From Adineta steineri (Eukaryota > Rotifera > Eurotatoria > Adinetida > Adinetidae), in contig CAJNOI010000008.1 in assembly GCA_905250115.1 (NCBI GenBank), positions 248,001 through 312,000 of the forward strand: DNA of 64,000 bases, given 5' to 3'. How positions within the stretch are numbered: position 1 is the stretch's first letter; the number at the start of each line of letters is the position of its first letter. Positions 1 to 26,427 of the stretch are shown here, one piece after another. The notes below the pieces were generated by a model. It ran no database searches. It saw nothing but the letters and a program-made list of their open reading frames with translations, and was not told the DNA's origin. A program made the translations under genes and the position numbers.

Positions 1-213
1 ATATATGCATTGTTTTGTTCTTTGTTGATTTGATTGGAATTCTGTTTTTTTTTAATTTCAGATTTCTTTTTTTTTTCATCGCTATGAATGAATGTGAAAG
101 AATAGGTTTGTCATTTATTTTGAATATTAATTAGACAATAGAAAAAAAAAAATCTTCTATTTTTTGTTTTTAAGGGTGCTGAATGATGATTTTTATTTAA
201 ATGTCAAAACAGA
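1..213 (+). promoter_or_regulatory. 5' leader region of ROCK with a short upstream ORF
   Basis: AT-rich leader. A pyrimidine-rich stretch ending in AG at 173-174 looks like a 3' splice acceptor; its donor, or a spliced leader, is not visible here. A seven-codon upstream ORF runs from ATG 201 to TAA 222-224. It overlaps the first ROCK ATG (214) and ends just before a second in-frame ATG at 226, so initiation at 226 after termination is plausible. Confidence 0.45.
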
Positions 214-9426
<9,213 letters not shown>

Positions 9427-12400
9427 ATCGAAAAATCTTATCCTAGTATTCATTTAACCGGTCCCTTTCTTTTTTTTGTATATATTTATATATAAATATA
9501 TATATATATGATATATTTCTATATTTTGCACACATATGAAATCGTTTTTTTTCCTTTATTTCTTGCTCTTGGAAATTAATTAGATGAAAAAACAAAAAAA
9601 AAATCATCAATCACAAAAAAAAACAATTTGTGTGTAAATTTGTTCGCGATTTCTTTTTTTGTTGGTGCTATCTGCTTTTTTCGCTCTTTCTCTCTTGTGC
9701 TATTTCTTTCTTTCTTTTTTTTCTATGATAATATCGTCTCAAAATAAAACTGGTCGTTAGAGAATGATTAGTTTCATAGACGATTTTAGCATGATTCTTG
9801 TTCGATTTTCTTCTTTTCATCATTGTCACTTAAACTTTCTTATTTGTGTTACTATAACTATGCTTTTCTTTTTTTGTCTCGCTTTCGTTCTTGGGTATTT
9901 CTATGTAAGACGAACATATTATGATCGTCAGAATCTTTTTTTTTCCTTTATTTGCAATTGTACGACCAACGATGTCGGGTGTGTAAGTTGAAGAATTTAA
10001 AAAAAATAATAAAGTGTGAAGCACTATTAAAAAAGAAGACTAATCTTATATGTACACATGGATTGTGAAATCGATAACATAAGCGTAGATAATGAGATCT
10101 TATTTAGTAATTATCTGATTTGATAATCATATTGAATTTATACTGTATAAAACTATGTTTGTTCAGCCAAGCCTTTTACATTTGATTGAATGATTTTAAG
10201 AATAATCAAAAATATTATAAGCCGTTCAATATCGAATTTTATTAAATAAGAAGACTATGAACTGTTTTTACTATTGAACTTGCAGGTTTTTATACATTCT
10301 CAATCAGTACTACTTATGCATATATAAATATCCAATACAAAGTGCTCTACTTTATCATCTATTTTTATTAACGTTCTCAATAGTAAGATCTGTAACTAAA
10401 GAAGTATTCTTTCTTATACAAACATATGTATGTTATATGAGATGTGAAAACAAAAATGAAAGTTCTTTTCATAATCCTAAGATTAGACTAAAACGCTTAT
10501 CTATAGCTTTTCATTTACATAAATTATTGAAACAATTTATTCTAATACTTAGATCTATACTATTAAATACTCCTATATTGATTTTATGTTTATTTCTAAT
10601 AAGAAAAAAACACAGATTTTAGCAGTAGGACATATTGATAAAATGCGATTAAGAAAGCACTTTAAGAACAAAAATAGTACCAAGATAATCAGTGCAAAAA
10701 AAAATCACTGAATCATATGTGTATCTTAAAGCTTTTATACCGTTGTTATTTTTAAACTTTATGAATCACATATATTTTTTTTTCTCGTCATCTTTTGACC
10801 ATGGAAAAATCAATCATCGTAAAAGACATGATGAATATTTATTTTGATTGCAATCATGAGAATTAAAAATAGCTGACAATATTTTTTTTTCAGAATGACT
10901 CTTACATATACAAAGAATAACGACGTCATTTGATTTTATCAAATATTGAAGTATTGAAAATATGATACAAGATAAATCATGATTTATCCAGGGTAGATAA
11001 AGTTTAATAAAAAAAAAGAAAAAAGAACAGAGTTTTATAGATGATAACATTAAACAGAATTGCGTTGTATGAGTTATAAATAACTTTTTCGTGATAGTAT
11101 AAAGAAAGTTTATTACGACAAACATTTATTTATCAAGAAAATAAAGTGGGCGTTCATCGTCATCATCTCTAACACGACTATTCATAATGATGTTGAGAAT
11201 AATCATTATATGTAATGAACATTTATGTTTTTTTCTCTTTTTTTGATTAAATAAGGGAAATCATTGCAAAATATTTCAGGAAACCACAATTTTGCTTCAT
11301 GCATGAAATTGTAATTCAATATCCTACACATTTTTTTTGTTATTCTTTGACATTGTTTCAAGGAATGACGCATATACATTTTTTTCCTCTCAACAAGCTG
11401 ATGAAATGTCGTTTGTGCAACGTGTCATTCATACAATAACCAAGGTTGATATCATATAAATACAAAACGAAAAAAAAAAAACTACATGTATCTATTGTTA
11501 TTTTTTTGTAATCAAAGATGCCACCGAATGTTGATGTTTGTCGATATCCTTCTAATACAATTGTAAGTTAATTTTTTGTCTTTTTCTCGCTCTCTCTCTG
11601 TGTTACTTTCGTTTTTCGCTTTTTTTTCTCTTTCCCTTCGTCTTTTTATCTGGTCCTTCACTATCTTTTGTTGAAGGTAAATATGAAATAGTGTCGTATG
11701 CGTACACACGCACTTGATATATATATATTGATTTTGATCGCGTTAGTCTTCAGAGCAGTGCATCATCGTTTCTAATTGAATCCTATCGAATCAACCGCAT
11801 ACTACGCTTTTTTTTTCTTAATCCTTTTTACACATACAACAAATGTGAGAAAGTAACCATCTTGCTTCTAGGGCTTTTTTTTTCAATTTCTTTTTTCTAT
11901 TTTTATATAACGAATGAATAAACTGAATAGTATGCCTATCAATGAAAAACAATAGAAACCATCTGCTGTTGCTGCCACGTCATACATACATTGATTGCAA
12001 ACCCCAAATGCGTCATCTATACAGAAATGAATGACGCATTCGATGGCGAGGAAAAAAAAGAAATAATAAATAAAAGCAAAAATTCCTCTTTTTTTTGATT
12101 TTTTTAACCACATTTTCATTCTCGAATATTCTGTCTTTTGTTCTTGAAATATAAAATTCAATTTAAATCTCGTATTAACAATAAAAACACTTCTAAAAAT
12201 AAATCTAGTTCAAATTCAATGTCTTTTAGATTTTGTTCTTATTTAAATTATTTTTCTTTTTATTTTTTGTAGATAAACCATAAAACATTCTTGTTTGCTT
12301 TTTACAATTTTATCGTGGTTATCTTTACGTTGATTTACCTTTTTGAAGACCATGTGATTCGCGAACCGATTAGCCCCTTCTTTAGTAGACTGCGCAATAG

Positions 12401-12590
12401 ATATCATATTGGATGATGAAATAGTATTATCCTTCTGCGTACAAAAGTTGTCATCTGTTCTACACATAGTTATCTGCGTAGTACTATAGTATCGCAACTG
12501 ATTAATCATTATTTATCGTCTCCTATCGGTAGAGGGATCAACGAACATCCAACGCATTTCTTTTAGGTAAACAAAAAACGAGCACGTGTT
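9427..12590. other. Intergenic region between ROCK and MNK
   Basis: Begins with the probable ROCK 3' UTR; an AATAAA polyadenylation signal occurs near 9743. The rest is AT-rich with long T and A runs and only short frames of low-complexity composition. I see no recognisable coding, RNA or transposon feature. Confidence 0.5.
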
Positions 12591-12613
12591 TATATATATA
12601 TATATATATATAT
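12591..12613. repeat. (TA)n microsatellite
   Basis: Uninterrupted TA dinucleotides about 0.4 kb upstream of the MNK start codon. Confidence 0.9.
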
Positions 12614-12815
12614 TTCTCAATTCTTTTCTTTTTTCTTCTCACACGTACACACAGTCCTGTGATGTAGCGATAGCAAATGCGAACAAGGAGTGTATGCGTA
12701 AATCGTTAGAGTGGGCAATTGCGCCCGGGTTAAGAGAAAGAAAAAGAACGGAGAGAAAAAAAACGACACCGAAAGAGAGAGAGGAAGAGAACGATGGGGG
12801 TACAAGTTGTGCTAG

Positions 12816-12824
12816 TATAAATAG
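12816..12824 (+). promoter_or_regulatory. Candidate TATA box of the MNK promoter
   Basis: TATAAATAG lies about 200 bp upstream of the MNK ATG (13022), in a stretch that is less AT-rich than its surroundings and is followed by a GT-rich leader. Spacing and sequence suit a core promoter with transcription starting near 12850. No transcript evidence. Confidence 0.45.
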
Positions 12825-13021
12825 CATGCATACTGTTCTCTTTAGCCTTTATTTCTCCCGAGCGCGCAAGCGGCGACTATCGAAAGTGTGTGTGTGTTGT
12901 GAGTGAGTGGAAGAAGATCGTCCATCAGTTGAAGAATATATTTGATGGGACTAACTTTATTCAATAATAATTCAAAAAATACTTAACTTATTGTTATTTT
13001 AATTATCAGACAAAACTAAAA

Positions 13022-15824
<2,803 letters not shown>

Positions 15825-18214
15825 AATGTAAAAGCAAAAAAAAGAAGTGTCCTTGGTTTTTTTTCTTTTGTTTATTTGTTTTACTTTTATACATTTTTTT
15901 TTGCCTTTTTCTTCTCTTCCCGTATGAGTCCTTAGATCAGAAGAACGCGAATAGAATAGGTCGTTTTTCGTACCCAGTGATTTCGATCTGACACATAAAT
16001 GGATTTTTTCTTTGTTCTATCCCTTCAGTATTCTTTTGTTTTTCTCTTTTTTTTTTCTTTTTTTGTTGTACAGATTTTTTTCTTCTTCTCTTGTTAACAT
16101 CAGGGTCAGTCGTGATGCGTGATGCATAGAAGAGGCTGGATAGTATACTTGGAAATGAGATAAACAAATATTAGATTTGAGCCGTTAAGTCTCGAACTTA
16201 TATAATTATTTCTACTCTAGTTTCTTTTACTCTCTCTTGTGTACGCTCCGACTAAAATTTTGTTATAGTCTGTCTCTTGTTTATTAAGTTTTTTCTTTTT
16301 TTTTTTTTCTTTTTGTTGTTGTTCCATTGTAAATATATATATATATTTGCCTCTCTGTTCGCGTGCCATTTCGTGTTCTTTTCTTTTTTTGCTTTGCTCG
16401 GATCATTAAATGTAGCCATCGAGCAAGTTAAGGCAACGAATATTTTTCATATGTATATAATAAGTACATGTATGTAATCTCTCCTTGATTTTGCGAAGCA
16501 TAACATATTTGTTTAATTCGTGAACATAGACTCTTCTCCTTTTGTTTTCATCTATACCGGTCTTAAATCCTTGTATTTTCGAAGAGTGTCTGAGATGAAA
16601 TTCGAAGAGATGAGTGATATTTAACAGACATGTCTTCGTCTTTTCTTCTTTTCATGTGCGCAATGATGACCAAAGGCCATGTTTGGTGTTCTTTTCTATT
16701 ATGATTATTTCTTCTTCTTCGTCTTCTACTTCTTCATGTTTGTGTGATTTCTTCTCTTTTTTTCTTTGTTTGTATCTTGTCATTTTCTTTTTGTTCTTGT
16801 GCTCTACCTACTATTCTTCTTTTGTTTTTTTTTTTGTACGTAGACTATTCGAGTTATTATTATGATCTTATTTCATGTATGTATGACATTCGATGTGTCG
16901 TCTTAGGAGAAGAGACAGAAAGATTGGTAAATACGATAATAGATAGACAGATAAGTGTAAGGATTTTGTTTAGTTTAAGTTAATAAATAAAAAGAGATAA
17001 AATAGCGATAGAATATAAAACATTATTTCATGTATCAAGAAATGTGCATTCAAGCAAATATTATACATTGTATTTATTTATTCTTAACACCTTCTTCTCC
17101 TTGAAATGATAGTCTGGATGAGTGCAATATTTTCAACAACCCACGATAAGATATAATTATTCTCGTTGATTTATTATTCAGTATAGAAGGTAATAAAAAC
17201 CTTGAGATTGTTGCCTGTCTGTATATACATATATATATATATATCATATATTATCTTTAAAGACGTGATGACATGAATATATAAAATCTATTGAGAGATA
17301 TGACGATTATTAAACTGATATCTTATAACATAGAAAATCGTTGTACAGTTTAATTTTGATTAATAAAAACTCAATTAATTGTCTATAAAAATAACAAATG
17401 TATTGTTCTGAAATATTTATCTTTAATTTTTTTTATTCTCATATAGTTTTATTACACATTAAGTATGTAGATATAATCATGAGCGTATCAAGGGCTTATG
17501 TTATTTAAAATGAATAAACAAATAAGCACCTACGCACTTTTTTTGCTTAAAGGTGCTTAAATGAAGGTATTTTTTGTTTACGAAAAATATCTGTCGATAA
17601 CCATGAAAAAAAATATATATACATCATTAAATATGATAACGATTACACACGCCATCCCCACCCCCAGACATGAGAAAAATAATCGCAAAAAATCATGATA
17701 AATAATAGTTCAGACCTGACATTTCACTTGTTTTTCATTTATTCATCATAATAATATGTCAACATAAAGTATATATTTTTCTTTTGACAAAAGGCAAATA
17801 ACGAAAAATGCACCTGTAAACATGATTTCTACTTGAAAAATCTATATAATTATTCCGTTTTAATTACCTAGAAAAAAATTTTCGATTTATTTAGTTTTCT
17901 CAGTAGAATAAATGTACGTCATATACCTAAATAGGACATTGAAATTTACTATAATAATGCGAATGATCAAATTTCATATCAACTCAATTTACTCTTCATT
18001 TAACAAATGTGGATTATAATAACCAGATTTAATGCTGTTTTTTTGTTCTCATTTAAGACAAAGATAATCATATCAGATGACATTATTTGAAATATCTTTA
18101 GAAAAAAAAATGTCGAATTCTACAAATATGATAAAGACTTAGATGATTATACTAAATATGAAATTAAGATTTTATGCAAAATATTTATTTAGTGAATAAT
18201 AGGTCTTTGACGAC
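15825..18214. other. Intergenic region between MNK and the EGF-repeat gene
   Basis: The first about 1.2 kb is T-rich and probably the MNK 3' UTR; AATAAA occurs near 16984. The remainder is AT-rich. The open frames here are T-rich or simple-sequence artefacts with no recognisable domain. No transposon ends seen. Confidence 0.45.
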
Positions 18215-18222
18215 TATAAAAA
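18215..18222 (+). promoter_or_regulatory. Candidate TATA box of the EGF-repeat gene
   Basis: TATAAAAA lies 55-62 bp upstream of the ATG at 18277. This would place transcription start near 18245 and give a very short leader, as often seen in strongly expressed secretory genes. Inference from sequence only. Confidence 0.5.
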
Positions 18223-18276
18223 CGGCCTTCAAATTTTCACTTCATTTAAGAGAAAACTTAAGTAAAAGATAGATCT

Positions 18277-19003
18277 ATGAGTATGTGGAATTTAAGCGGT
18301 ATGCTTTTTATTGCAAGTATATTATTTATACAATTGAGTATTACATATGCGCAAGGTGGTGCATGTACTGCATTAGCAGTAGCAACTTGTGCTCCACATA
18401 CATGTGTTCAAACCGGTACCGTATTTTCATGTCTCTGTCCAGATTTTTCATTGGCACCAAGTGCAGCTAGTTGTCCTGGTACTTTAGTACCAACATTAGC
18501 TCCACCTATTATTGGAGCTCAATGTGGTTTAACTACATGTCCAGCTGGTGCTACGTGCATATTAACAAATCAAAATCCAGCACAATATGTATGTATTTGT
18601 CCAAATGGTGTTATTGCTAATCCATATTGTCCAACAACAGTACCAACTAACACATGTCTCTATAATAACCCATGTGCAAACGGCGGAACGTGTGTGTTTA
18701 ATCAACTTACACAGCAAGCTGTTTGTATCTGTCCACCAAATACATATGGTGCAAATTGTGCGACTTACTGTAGTCCAACATGTGCTTATAACTGGTAATA
18801 TATGAAATTGATCTTAGAAAGAACATAAAAATCATTTTAAAATATAATTTAGGTGTTATAATGGCGGTCAATGTACGAACGTATACGGTCAAGCATACTG
18901 TTCATGTCCACAAAATTATCGTGGTCGACGATGCGAACTTCGTTATAGTCCTTATAATTACGTCTATTTATATCAAAGTCCATATTATTATGGTAAAAAA
19001 TAA
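18277..19003 (+). CDS. Secreted EGF-like repeat protein
   Basis: Two exons (18277-18794 and 18853-19003) encode 222 aa. An N-terminal signal peptide (hydrophobic LFIASILFIQLSITYA, then QGG) is followed by a Cys-rich ectodomain. The first two modules are irregular six-Cys EGF-like units separated by a Pro/Thr linker. The next has the classic CANGGTCV...CICPPNTYGANC pattern, and the second exon supplies CYNGGQCTNVYGQAYCSCP...GRRCE, a canonical EGF fold. There is no transmembrane segment or GPI signal, and the end is a Tyr-rich tail (YNYVYLYQSPYYYGKK). Likely an extracellular matrix, mucus or adhesion protein; I cannot assign an ortholog. It ends 15 bp before an assembly gap. Confidence 0.85.
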
Positions 19004-19018
19004 ATTGACGTTTTTTTT

Positions 19019-19118
19019 NNNNNNNNNNNNNNNNNNNNNNNNNNNNNNNNNNNNNNNNNNNNNNNNNNNNNNNNNNNNNNNNNNNNNNNNNNNNNNNNNN
19101 NNNNNNNNNNNNNNNNNN
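19019..19118. other. Assembly gap (100 N)
   Basis: Exactly 100 Ns, the usual placeholder for a gap of unknown size. The 5' exons of GSK3 must lie in or beyond it, so the true distance between the EGF gene and GSK3 is unknown. Confidence 0.98.
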
Positions 19119-19153
19119 ACCAGATAAATATAATCTCTATCTCTTTCTCATAG

Positions 19154-20495
<1,342 letters not shown>

Positions 20496-21303
20496 ACGAC
20501 ATCTTCGTTAAATTTTCTCTTTTTTCTCACTTCATTATTGTCGTAATATACGTGTGTGTGTGTGTGTGTGTGCGTCTGTGTATCGGTGGCTTCTTTTAAT
20601 TCTTTAATTCTTCTTATATATTGACGAGAGAACAACATCAATAAGAAGAAAAACTTATTGTTACTATATTAAGATATACCATCATAGTATGAACAACCTG
20701 TTTGTGTGATTAAAAAGAAAAAAAAAAAGAAAAATCACCCAATCGGCTTTAGTGCGTGCGTGTGTGTGTGTGTGTGTCGTCACCGCTGCATCTCTTTTTC
20801 GTTTTTCAACATGCTTTTGTACACTATTCTTTTCTTTCCTTATTTCCTGGGACCTAAACTTCCCTTGTGTATGTCTGTGTGGATTTCTCTCACTTATGTC
20901 GCTGTTCTATATATAAATATATAAATGTGTGTTTGTATGTGTGTGTGTGTATTGTTCATTTGATCATCTAGGAAAGAACAGCTTTACTCTTATATTGTCA
21001 ATCGCGTCATACACACATTTTTTTGTCCTTCAGTTTTTTTCTCTCTCTCTCTCTCTCTCTCGTTCTTTGGCTTCGTTCTCTCTCTTTTTTCAGCATATAC
21101 ACATCAGAAAAAGTCTGCAGCAAAAATAATGAACAAAAGTTATTTAAAAAAAAAAAGAAAAGAAGATCATTGAGAGATAAACAAAAAGACTTTCACCTTT
21201 GACAATGTCTATTGCAGATTCTTTATTACACATATCAGAGTGGTGATAAGAAAAAAAAACATAGAGGGTATTTAGTAAAATACAACATTTAGAAACAAAA
21301 ACT
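20496..21303. repeat. GSK3 3' UTR/intergenic stretch with microsatellites
   Basis: Contains (TG)n tracts at about 20551-20583, 20759-20777 and 20935-20950, and a (CT)n tract at 21041-21060. No gene. Such GT and CT runs are denser here than elsewhere in the window. Confidence 0.7.
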
Positions 21304-23765
21304 ATGATAGATACACGAGGTTGGTTGTGGTTTGGCTTTCGATTTTTTATTTATTCAACTATTCTATCTATTATTTTCATTGGTTTGCTATGTGCTTTTG
21401 CTATTTGGTATTATTGGTATTTTGTTCGATGTCGTTCTCGAAATAGACGAGAAATCAATAATGAATTACAAAATCGTTCATTTACTTTTCATACATTGTC
21501 ATTTGAAATAACTAATAGTGGACTTATTGCATTGAATATTCAAATATCACCTTTAGAAAAACAACCTATTGAATTAGCACAATTGAATGCTCAACGATAT
21601 AAGATAAGTTCATTAGATATACAGGATGAACAAATTAATTTTATTTTTACTAAAGCACATATTCTTTTAACTATTAAACATGAATATATTGAACAGAAAA
21701 GGTTAGAATTTAAAATCTCAACTTTCTTTCATTAATCAATATAAAAAAACTTTTCTCTATTTTTAAAGTTCTCAAACAAAACGAACATATTTCGTACATG
21801 AATATACATTTCTTTGGTCTAGTTCACATTATCGAACACGTTTTACCGATAAATTTAATTTAACCGATACTGGTTATTGGTATGGTGGTGCTACACAAAA
21901 AACAGTATATTGGCCTATCAATCAATTTGTAACCAAATCTCAAGCAATGATTCCAAACGATGCATATAAGTAAATTTACAATTGATATTTTTTGTTGTGA
22001 AAATTTTTTATATTCAATAGAAATATGTTTGGTAGTGTATGTGAACGTTATTGGTTATCATCACTTGGCGTAGCATTATTTGTTGATCCACTTGTACCAT
22101 TATTTGTATCAATGAATACAAAACATCTTGAATTATATTCAGAATATCGAACACCATATCGACAAAAAGCTTTTATTCCACATAAATTTCAATATAAACT
22201 TTTGCAACATGTTAATATGCGGGATCTTCATATAACAATGATTAATCGTCATTTAGGTAAACCAATGCATACACCTGATCATCGTATGATAATTGAACCA
22301 ATTTGGTCAACATGGGCACAATTTAAACAAAATATTAATACAGAAAAAATATTAAATTATGCTGAAGAAATTGTTAAACGAAATTTTCCACGTTCTCAAA
22401 TTTGTATTGATGATAATTGGACACCGCATTATGTACGGTTTATCTTTTCATAGTTCTAAAAGAAAACTATTTTTTTTGCTTTTAGGGAACATTAGATTTT
22501 GATGAAAAAAAATTTCCTGATCCTAAACAGATGATCATAGAATTGAAGAAACTTAATTTTCGTGTTACACTCTGGATTCATCCATTTATATCATGTAACT
22601 CATATCAATTTATTGATTATTGGCGTCGTAATTTATTAATTAATATGAATATTATACCATCTATAATCGAATTAGTTATTGAACGTAGTCGATTTTTACA
22701 AGTTGTCTTCGATGACTTTTTATCTAATCCAGTTTTTCAACCTTTCATGAAGTTAATAAAACATATTCATCGAAGATTTCCTTTTTCATTACCAGGTATT
22801 TCATTATGGTGGAATGGTTTAGCTGGTGTTTTAGATCTAACAAATGAATCGGCACGAGAAGAATTTACATTAAATTTACAACGTCTTCAAAAACTCTATG
22901 ATATTGATAGTTTTAAATTTGATGCGGGTGAAGTTAATTGGTTACCCATATTGAGTTCATTTACAAATTCATCTTGTCAACAAGTATCTGAAGATAAAAC
23001 AACATTAATAACTAGTCCTGTACTTTATCCGTATTTATATGCACAACTTGCACATCGTATTGATGAAAATAATCGTTTACAAGAAGTACGAATTGCTTAT
23101 CGTACACAAACATTACCTATATTTGTTAGAATTATTGATAAAGATTCACATTGGTCATATAAAAATGGTTTACGATCATTATTACCAAGTATTTTCAATT
23201 TAAGTCTTCTTGGTTATCCATTTATTTTACCAGATATGGTAAGTTTTTCTATATTCAACTTGATTATTTATGTTCTTATTCATAGGTTGGTGGAAATGGT
23301 TATGGTTTAACAATAACTCAAACACGTTTACCACAACGTGAATTATATATACGTTGGCTTCAATTAAATGTTCTTCTACCAGCCATACAATTTTCTTTTC
23401 CACCTTGGCTTTATAATGATGAACAAGTTATTCGTATAGCTCATAAATGTCTTGAAATACGTGAACATTATCGTTCAATTCTACTATCAACAGCTGAAGA
23501 ATGTGTTCAATATGGAACACCAATGATTCGACCATTATGGTTTTCTGATCCATATGATATGAAAGCACAAATCTGTGATAATGAATATATGTTAGGGAAT
23601 AATTTACTTATTGCACCAGTACTTGAAGAAAATATTACAGAATTAAAAATCTATTTACCACAAGGAAAATGGCAATGTATTCATACACAGCAAATTTATG
23701 ATGGTCAACAAACACATACATATCCAGTAACTATTGAAGATATACCGATTTTTGAACGATATTAA
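21304..23765 (+). CDS. MYORG: MYORG-type family 31 glycosidase, type II membrane protein
   Basis: Five exons (starts near 21304, 21769, 22021, 22487 and 23286). A short cytosolic N-terminus is followed by one signal-anchor helix (about residues 13-42, FFIYSTILSIIFIGLLC...), so the catalytic domain should face the ER/Golgi lumen. The GH31 barrel shows ICIDDNWTPHYGTLDF, WIHPF, SLWWNG, the nucleophile motif FKFDAGEVNWLP, IDKDSHWSY with the acid/base Asp, LLGYPFILPDMVGG, ELYIRWLQLN and QFSFPPW. These are MYORG-like rather than lysosomal GAA-like. Human MYORG is an alpha-galactosidase of the ER/Golgi. Between WIHPF and WWNG there are about 40 more residues than in vertebrates; 22628-22702 could be an unspliced 75-nt in-frame intron (GTAATT...TTTTTACAAG). 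Stop at 23763-23765. Confidence 0.92.
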
Positions 23766-25314
23766 AAAGGAAATATTTATTTTGTCATGTAGTTTATATA
23801 ATAAAAAAGAATGAATTATTTTATAAAAAAAAATGATGATAATGTTTATGATTCACACTGTTGACTATATATAAATATACATTTCTCGAGTTAAAAAAAT
23901 AATTCATCAATCAACATATATGTTTTGGTACATACGTGTAAGAGCTTATCATGTAAAACTTCTCAAATATTTACTGATAATGACACAAATAAACGTGCAT
24001 ATGTTTTTGCAATGTTTTTATACGTGATAGAATACGCGTTGTTTATTTATTTTAATAATAACTGAAGGAATTGAAAAACTTTATTCACACGTATGATGAT
24101 CAATTCCTTCATTTTTGACTAGAATAGTCATGTGAGCAAGAAATATATTATTATATTCTAAAATCTATAGATAATTCTGACTTTTTTGTAATGTAATAAT
24201 AAGATCTACTAGAAAAGAATAAATATATACTCTTTATTTTTTTACGAATTTATTCAATTGATTCTATGAATGATCAATGAGCGAATAAATGATTTAAGAG
24301 TCACCGAAATTATGATAGTAAAGATACATTCTTATAAATTAGGTTCACGAACACCTCAAGGAAAACTACATTATTACAGTTAATACACAAAATACTTATA
24401 ACAAAAATAGCTACTCTTTTGTGTTATTATCTACCACTTAGCATTTGAAAATTGTGCATTTTTTAGCAGCTATTTTAGACATAATACTCCTTAAATCTTT
24501 GTTGAAAAAATATTGTAAAAACGGTGCATATGAATCTAGTTTATGATTAAAAACATAATGTAAATTAGATTGCCCTCAAAGCATCATGGCTCTTCGCGTA
24601 TACCTTCTATAATTTTCTCAAACTTGATAATCAATATCTTTTCTTTTTCCATACAAAGACAAGAGTTTGTCTTATGAAATCAGAAGATATGACGAATGTA
24701 CCTATGTTAACTTTTGTATAAAGAAGTAACTAACTATACAAGTAAACTTACTCAATCAATGATACTATCTAGAGCGTAAATTTCAGTAATACGTATAGCT
24801 ATAAAAAAAAGAGAAACTATTAATACAAAATTTGTCGAGGTGATATGAATGCATTATGGAAATAAAATATATATTCTAATTAATTATTTGAGTACATTAA
24901 TCATTTTGTTACATATCAACAAGAACAGTTCATCAATATTTTCGATTAGATAAGCGCTTAAAAATATATTTTATCAGTAACAATGATACGATCGAATGAT
25001 AACAAATGTAATAAAAAAATATTAACTTTTAGTTATATGCATCCTTGTATTTAATATATTATTATCTTTTATCTCAAGAAAGACTTTTGAGAAACATTTC
25101 ATACACTTTAATATTTATTTCACACTTCAAAGTAGCGCAGTTTAATAAAACTTCTTTTGCTTCACCATCTATATAAAAAGAGACATCTTTTGTGGAGGAT
25201 ATTATTCTGTAATAATGTCGGTCGATAGCAACCAATTGAAATCGGATAGTAACTGTCTACCTATGTATGATAACTAACTATTCAATCGTCTGTTTTACTT
25301 AATCAAATAAAATC
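23766..25314. other. Intergenic region between MYORG and B9D2
   Basis: AT-rich sequence with an AATAAA-like signal (ATAATAAAAAAG, about 23800). I see no open frame of note, no RNA gene and no terminal inverted repeats. Confidence 0.45.
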
Positions 25315-26173
25315 ATGACTGAAGTACATGTAATTGGACAGATAGTTGGTGGAAGTGGCTTTCCTGAATCAAGTCTTTTCTGTAAATGGAAAGTACAAAT
25401 GGGAAGTGCATGGCATGTTATACAAGGCCATCATGAAGGTCAAACCCAAGTTGATGATCCATCAGATGAGCCGATAGCCAATTGGTGTCATCCAATTGAT
25501 ATTCATTTTGGTACGAAAGGCTTACAAGGTAAATAAAATAGAAAAAAGTAACATGTGAGCAATGACGTAACAGTGTGAAAATATAACGTTTTGAAAATGA
25601 CTATTGAACCGTGACGATCATGAATATTTTATCTTAAATTTTCATATTTTTTTATTTTATAGGTTGGCCAAAATTTCATGTAAGCAATCATAAATATTCT
25701 TCTATTCAATTTATTTTCGTATACTTTTCATTTTATTATTAGTTACAAGTATGGCATCAAGATGCCTATGGACGTAATGAATTATATAGTTATGGTTTTT
25801 GTCATATTCCAGTTAGTCCAGGTGCTCATGAAATTGATTGTGTTACATGGAGACCAAAAGGTACTCTCATTGAAGAACTTAAAACACAATTTATTGGAGG
25901 TAGTTCTCAACTAAAAGTAAGTACACACATTCAACAGTACAGTACAAATAGTTATACTATCATCAAAGAATTTTGAGTGTGTTTTTTCTTCTCGGATAAT
26001 GAAAAAAACCAAATATTTGATATATAGTTAGATTTTACTTGATATTTTAGAATCCTGATTTGGTTTCATCAAGTGCTGAACTTTACAAATTACGAACAGT
26101 ATCTATGGGCAAAGTACACTTACGTTTACATATTATTGTTCGTGGTTTCGATAAATATGGTGTCGAATTTTGA
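25315..26173 (+). CDS. B9D2: B9 domain-containing protein 2 (ciliary transition zone)
   Basis: Four exons (25315-25528, 25663-25679, 25743-25916, 26051-26173) encode 175 aa, the same length as human B9D2. A B9-type C2 domain spans the whole protein: [81 protein letters not shown] and the final [11 protein letters not shown]9D2 forms the MKS/B9 module of the ciliary transition zone with B9D1 and MKS1 and gates protein entry into cilia, which suits a ciliated wheel animal. Exon 2 is a microexon of 17 nt. The next gene starts 254 nt downstream on the same strand. Confidence 0.97.
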
Positions 26174-26427
26174 CATTATCGTTTATTTTTAAACGATCAG
26201 ATTGTTTGTTTTTTCTTTCTAAAATTTGAATGCTACGAATGTGCATATCTATATGTTCAATTTAATCCGTCCATTTTGTTTTATATTTAAATATTATTAA
26301 TATTGTAGTTGTTCGGGTTTTTATTCTAAATAATAAAGTATACCATCGAATATATACATACAAGAATAATTTAGTCTTTGAATATTGTTTTAGATTATAA
26401 TTATTTTTTTCAATTAACTTTTTTAAA

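Noticed and set aside
12586-12906. Open frames on both strands upstream of MNK
   Set aside because: Low-complexity composition driven by TA, GA and CT runs, no domain, and overlapping a likely TATA box and 5' leader.
16277-16983. Long Phe/Ser-rich plus-strand frames after MNK
   Set aside because: T-rich 3' UTR read as codons; frames overlap each other and have no known motif.
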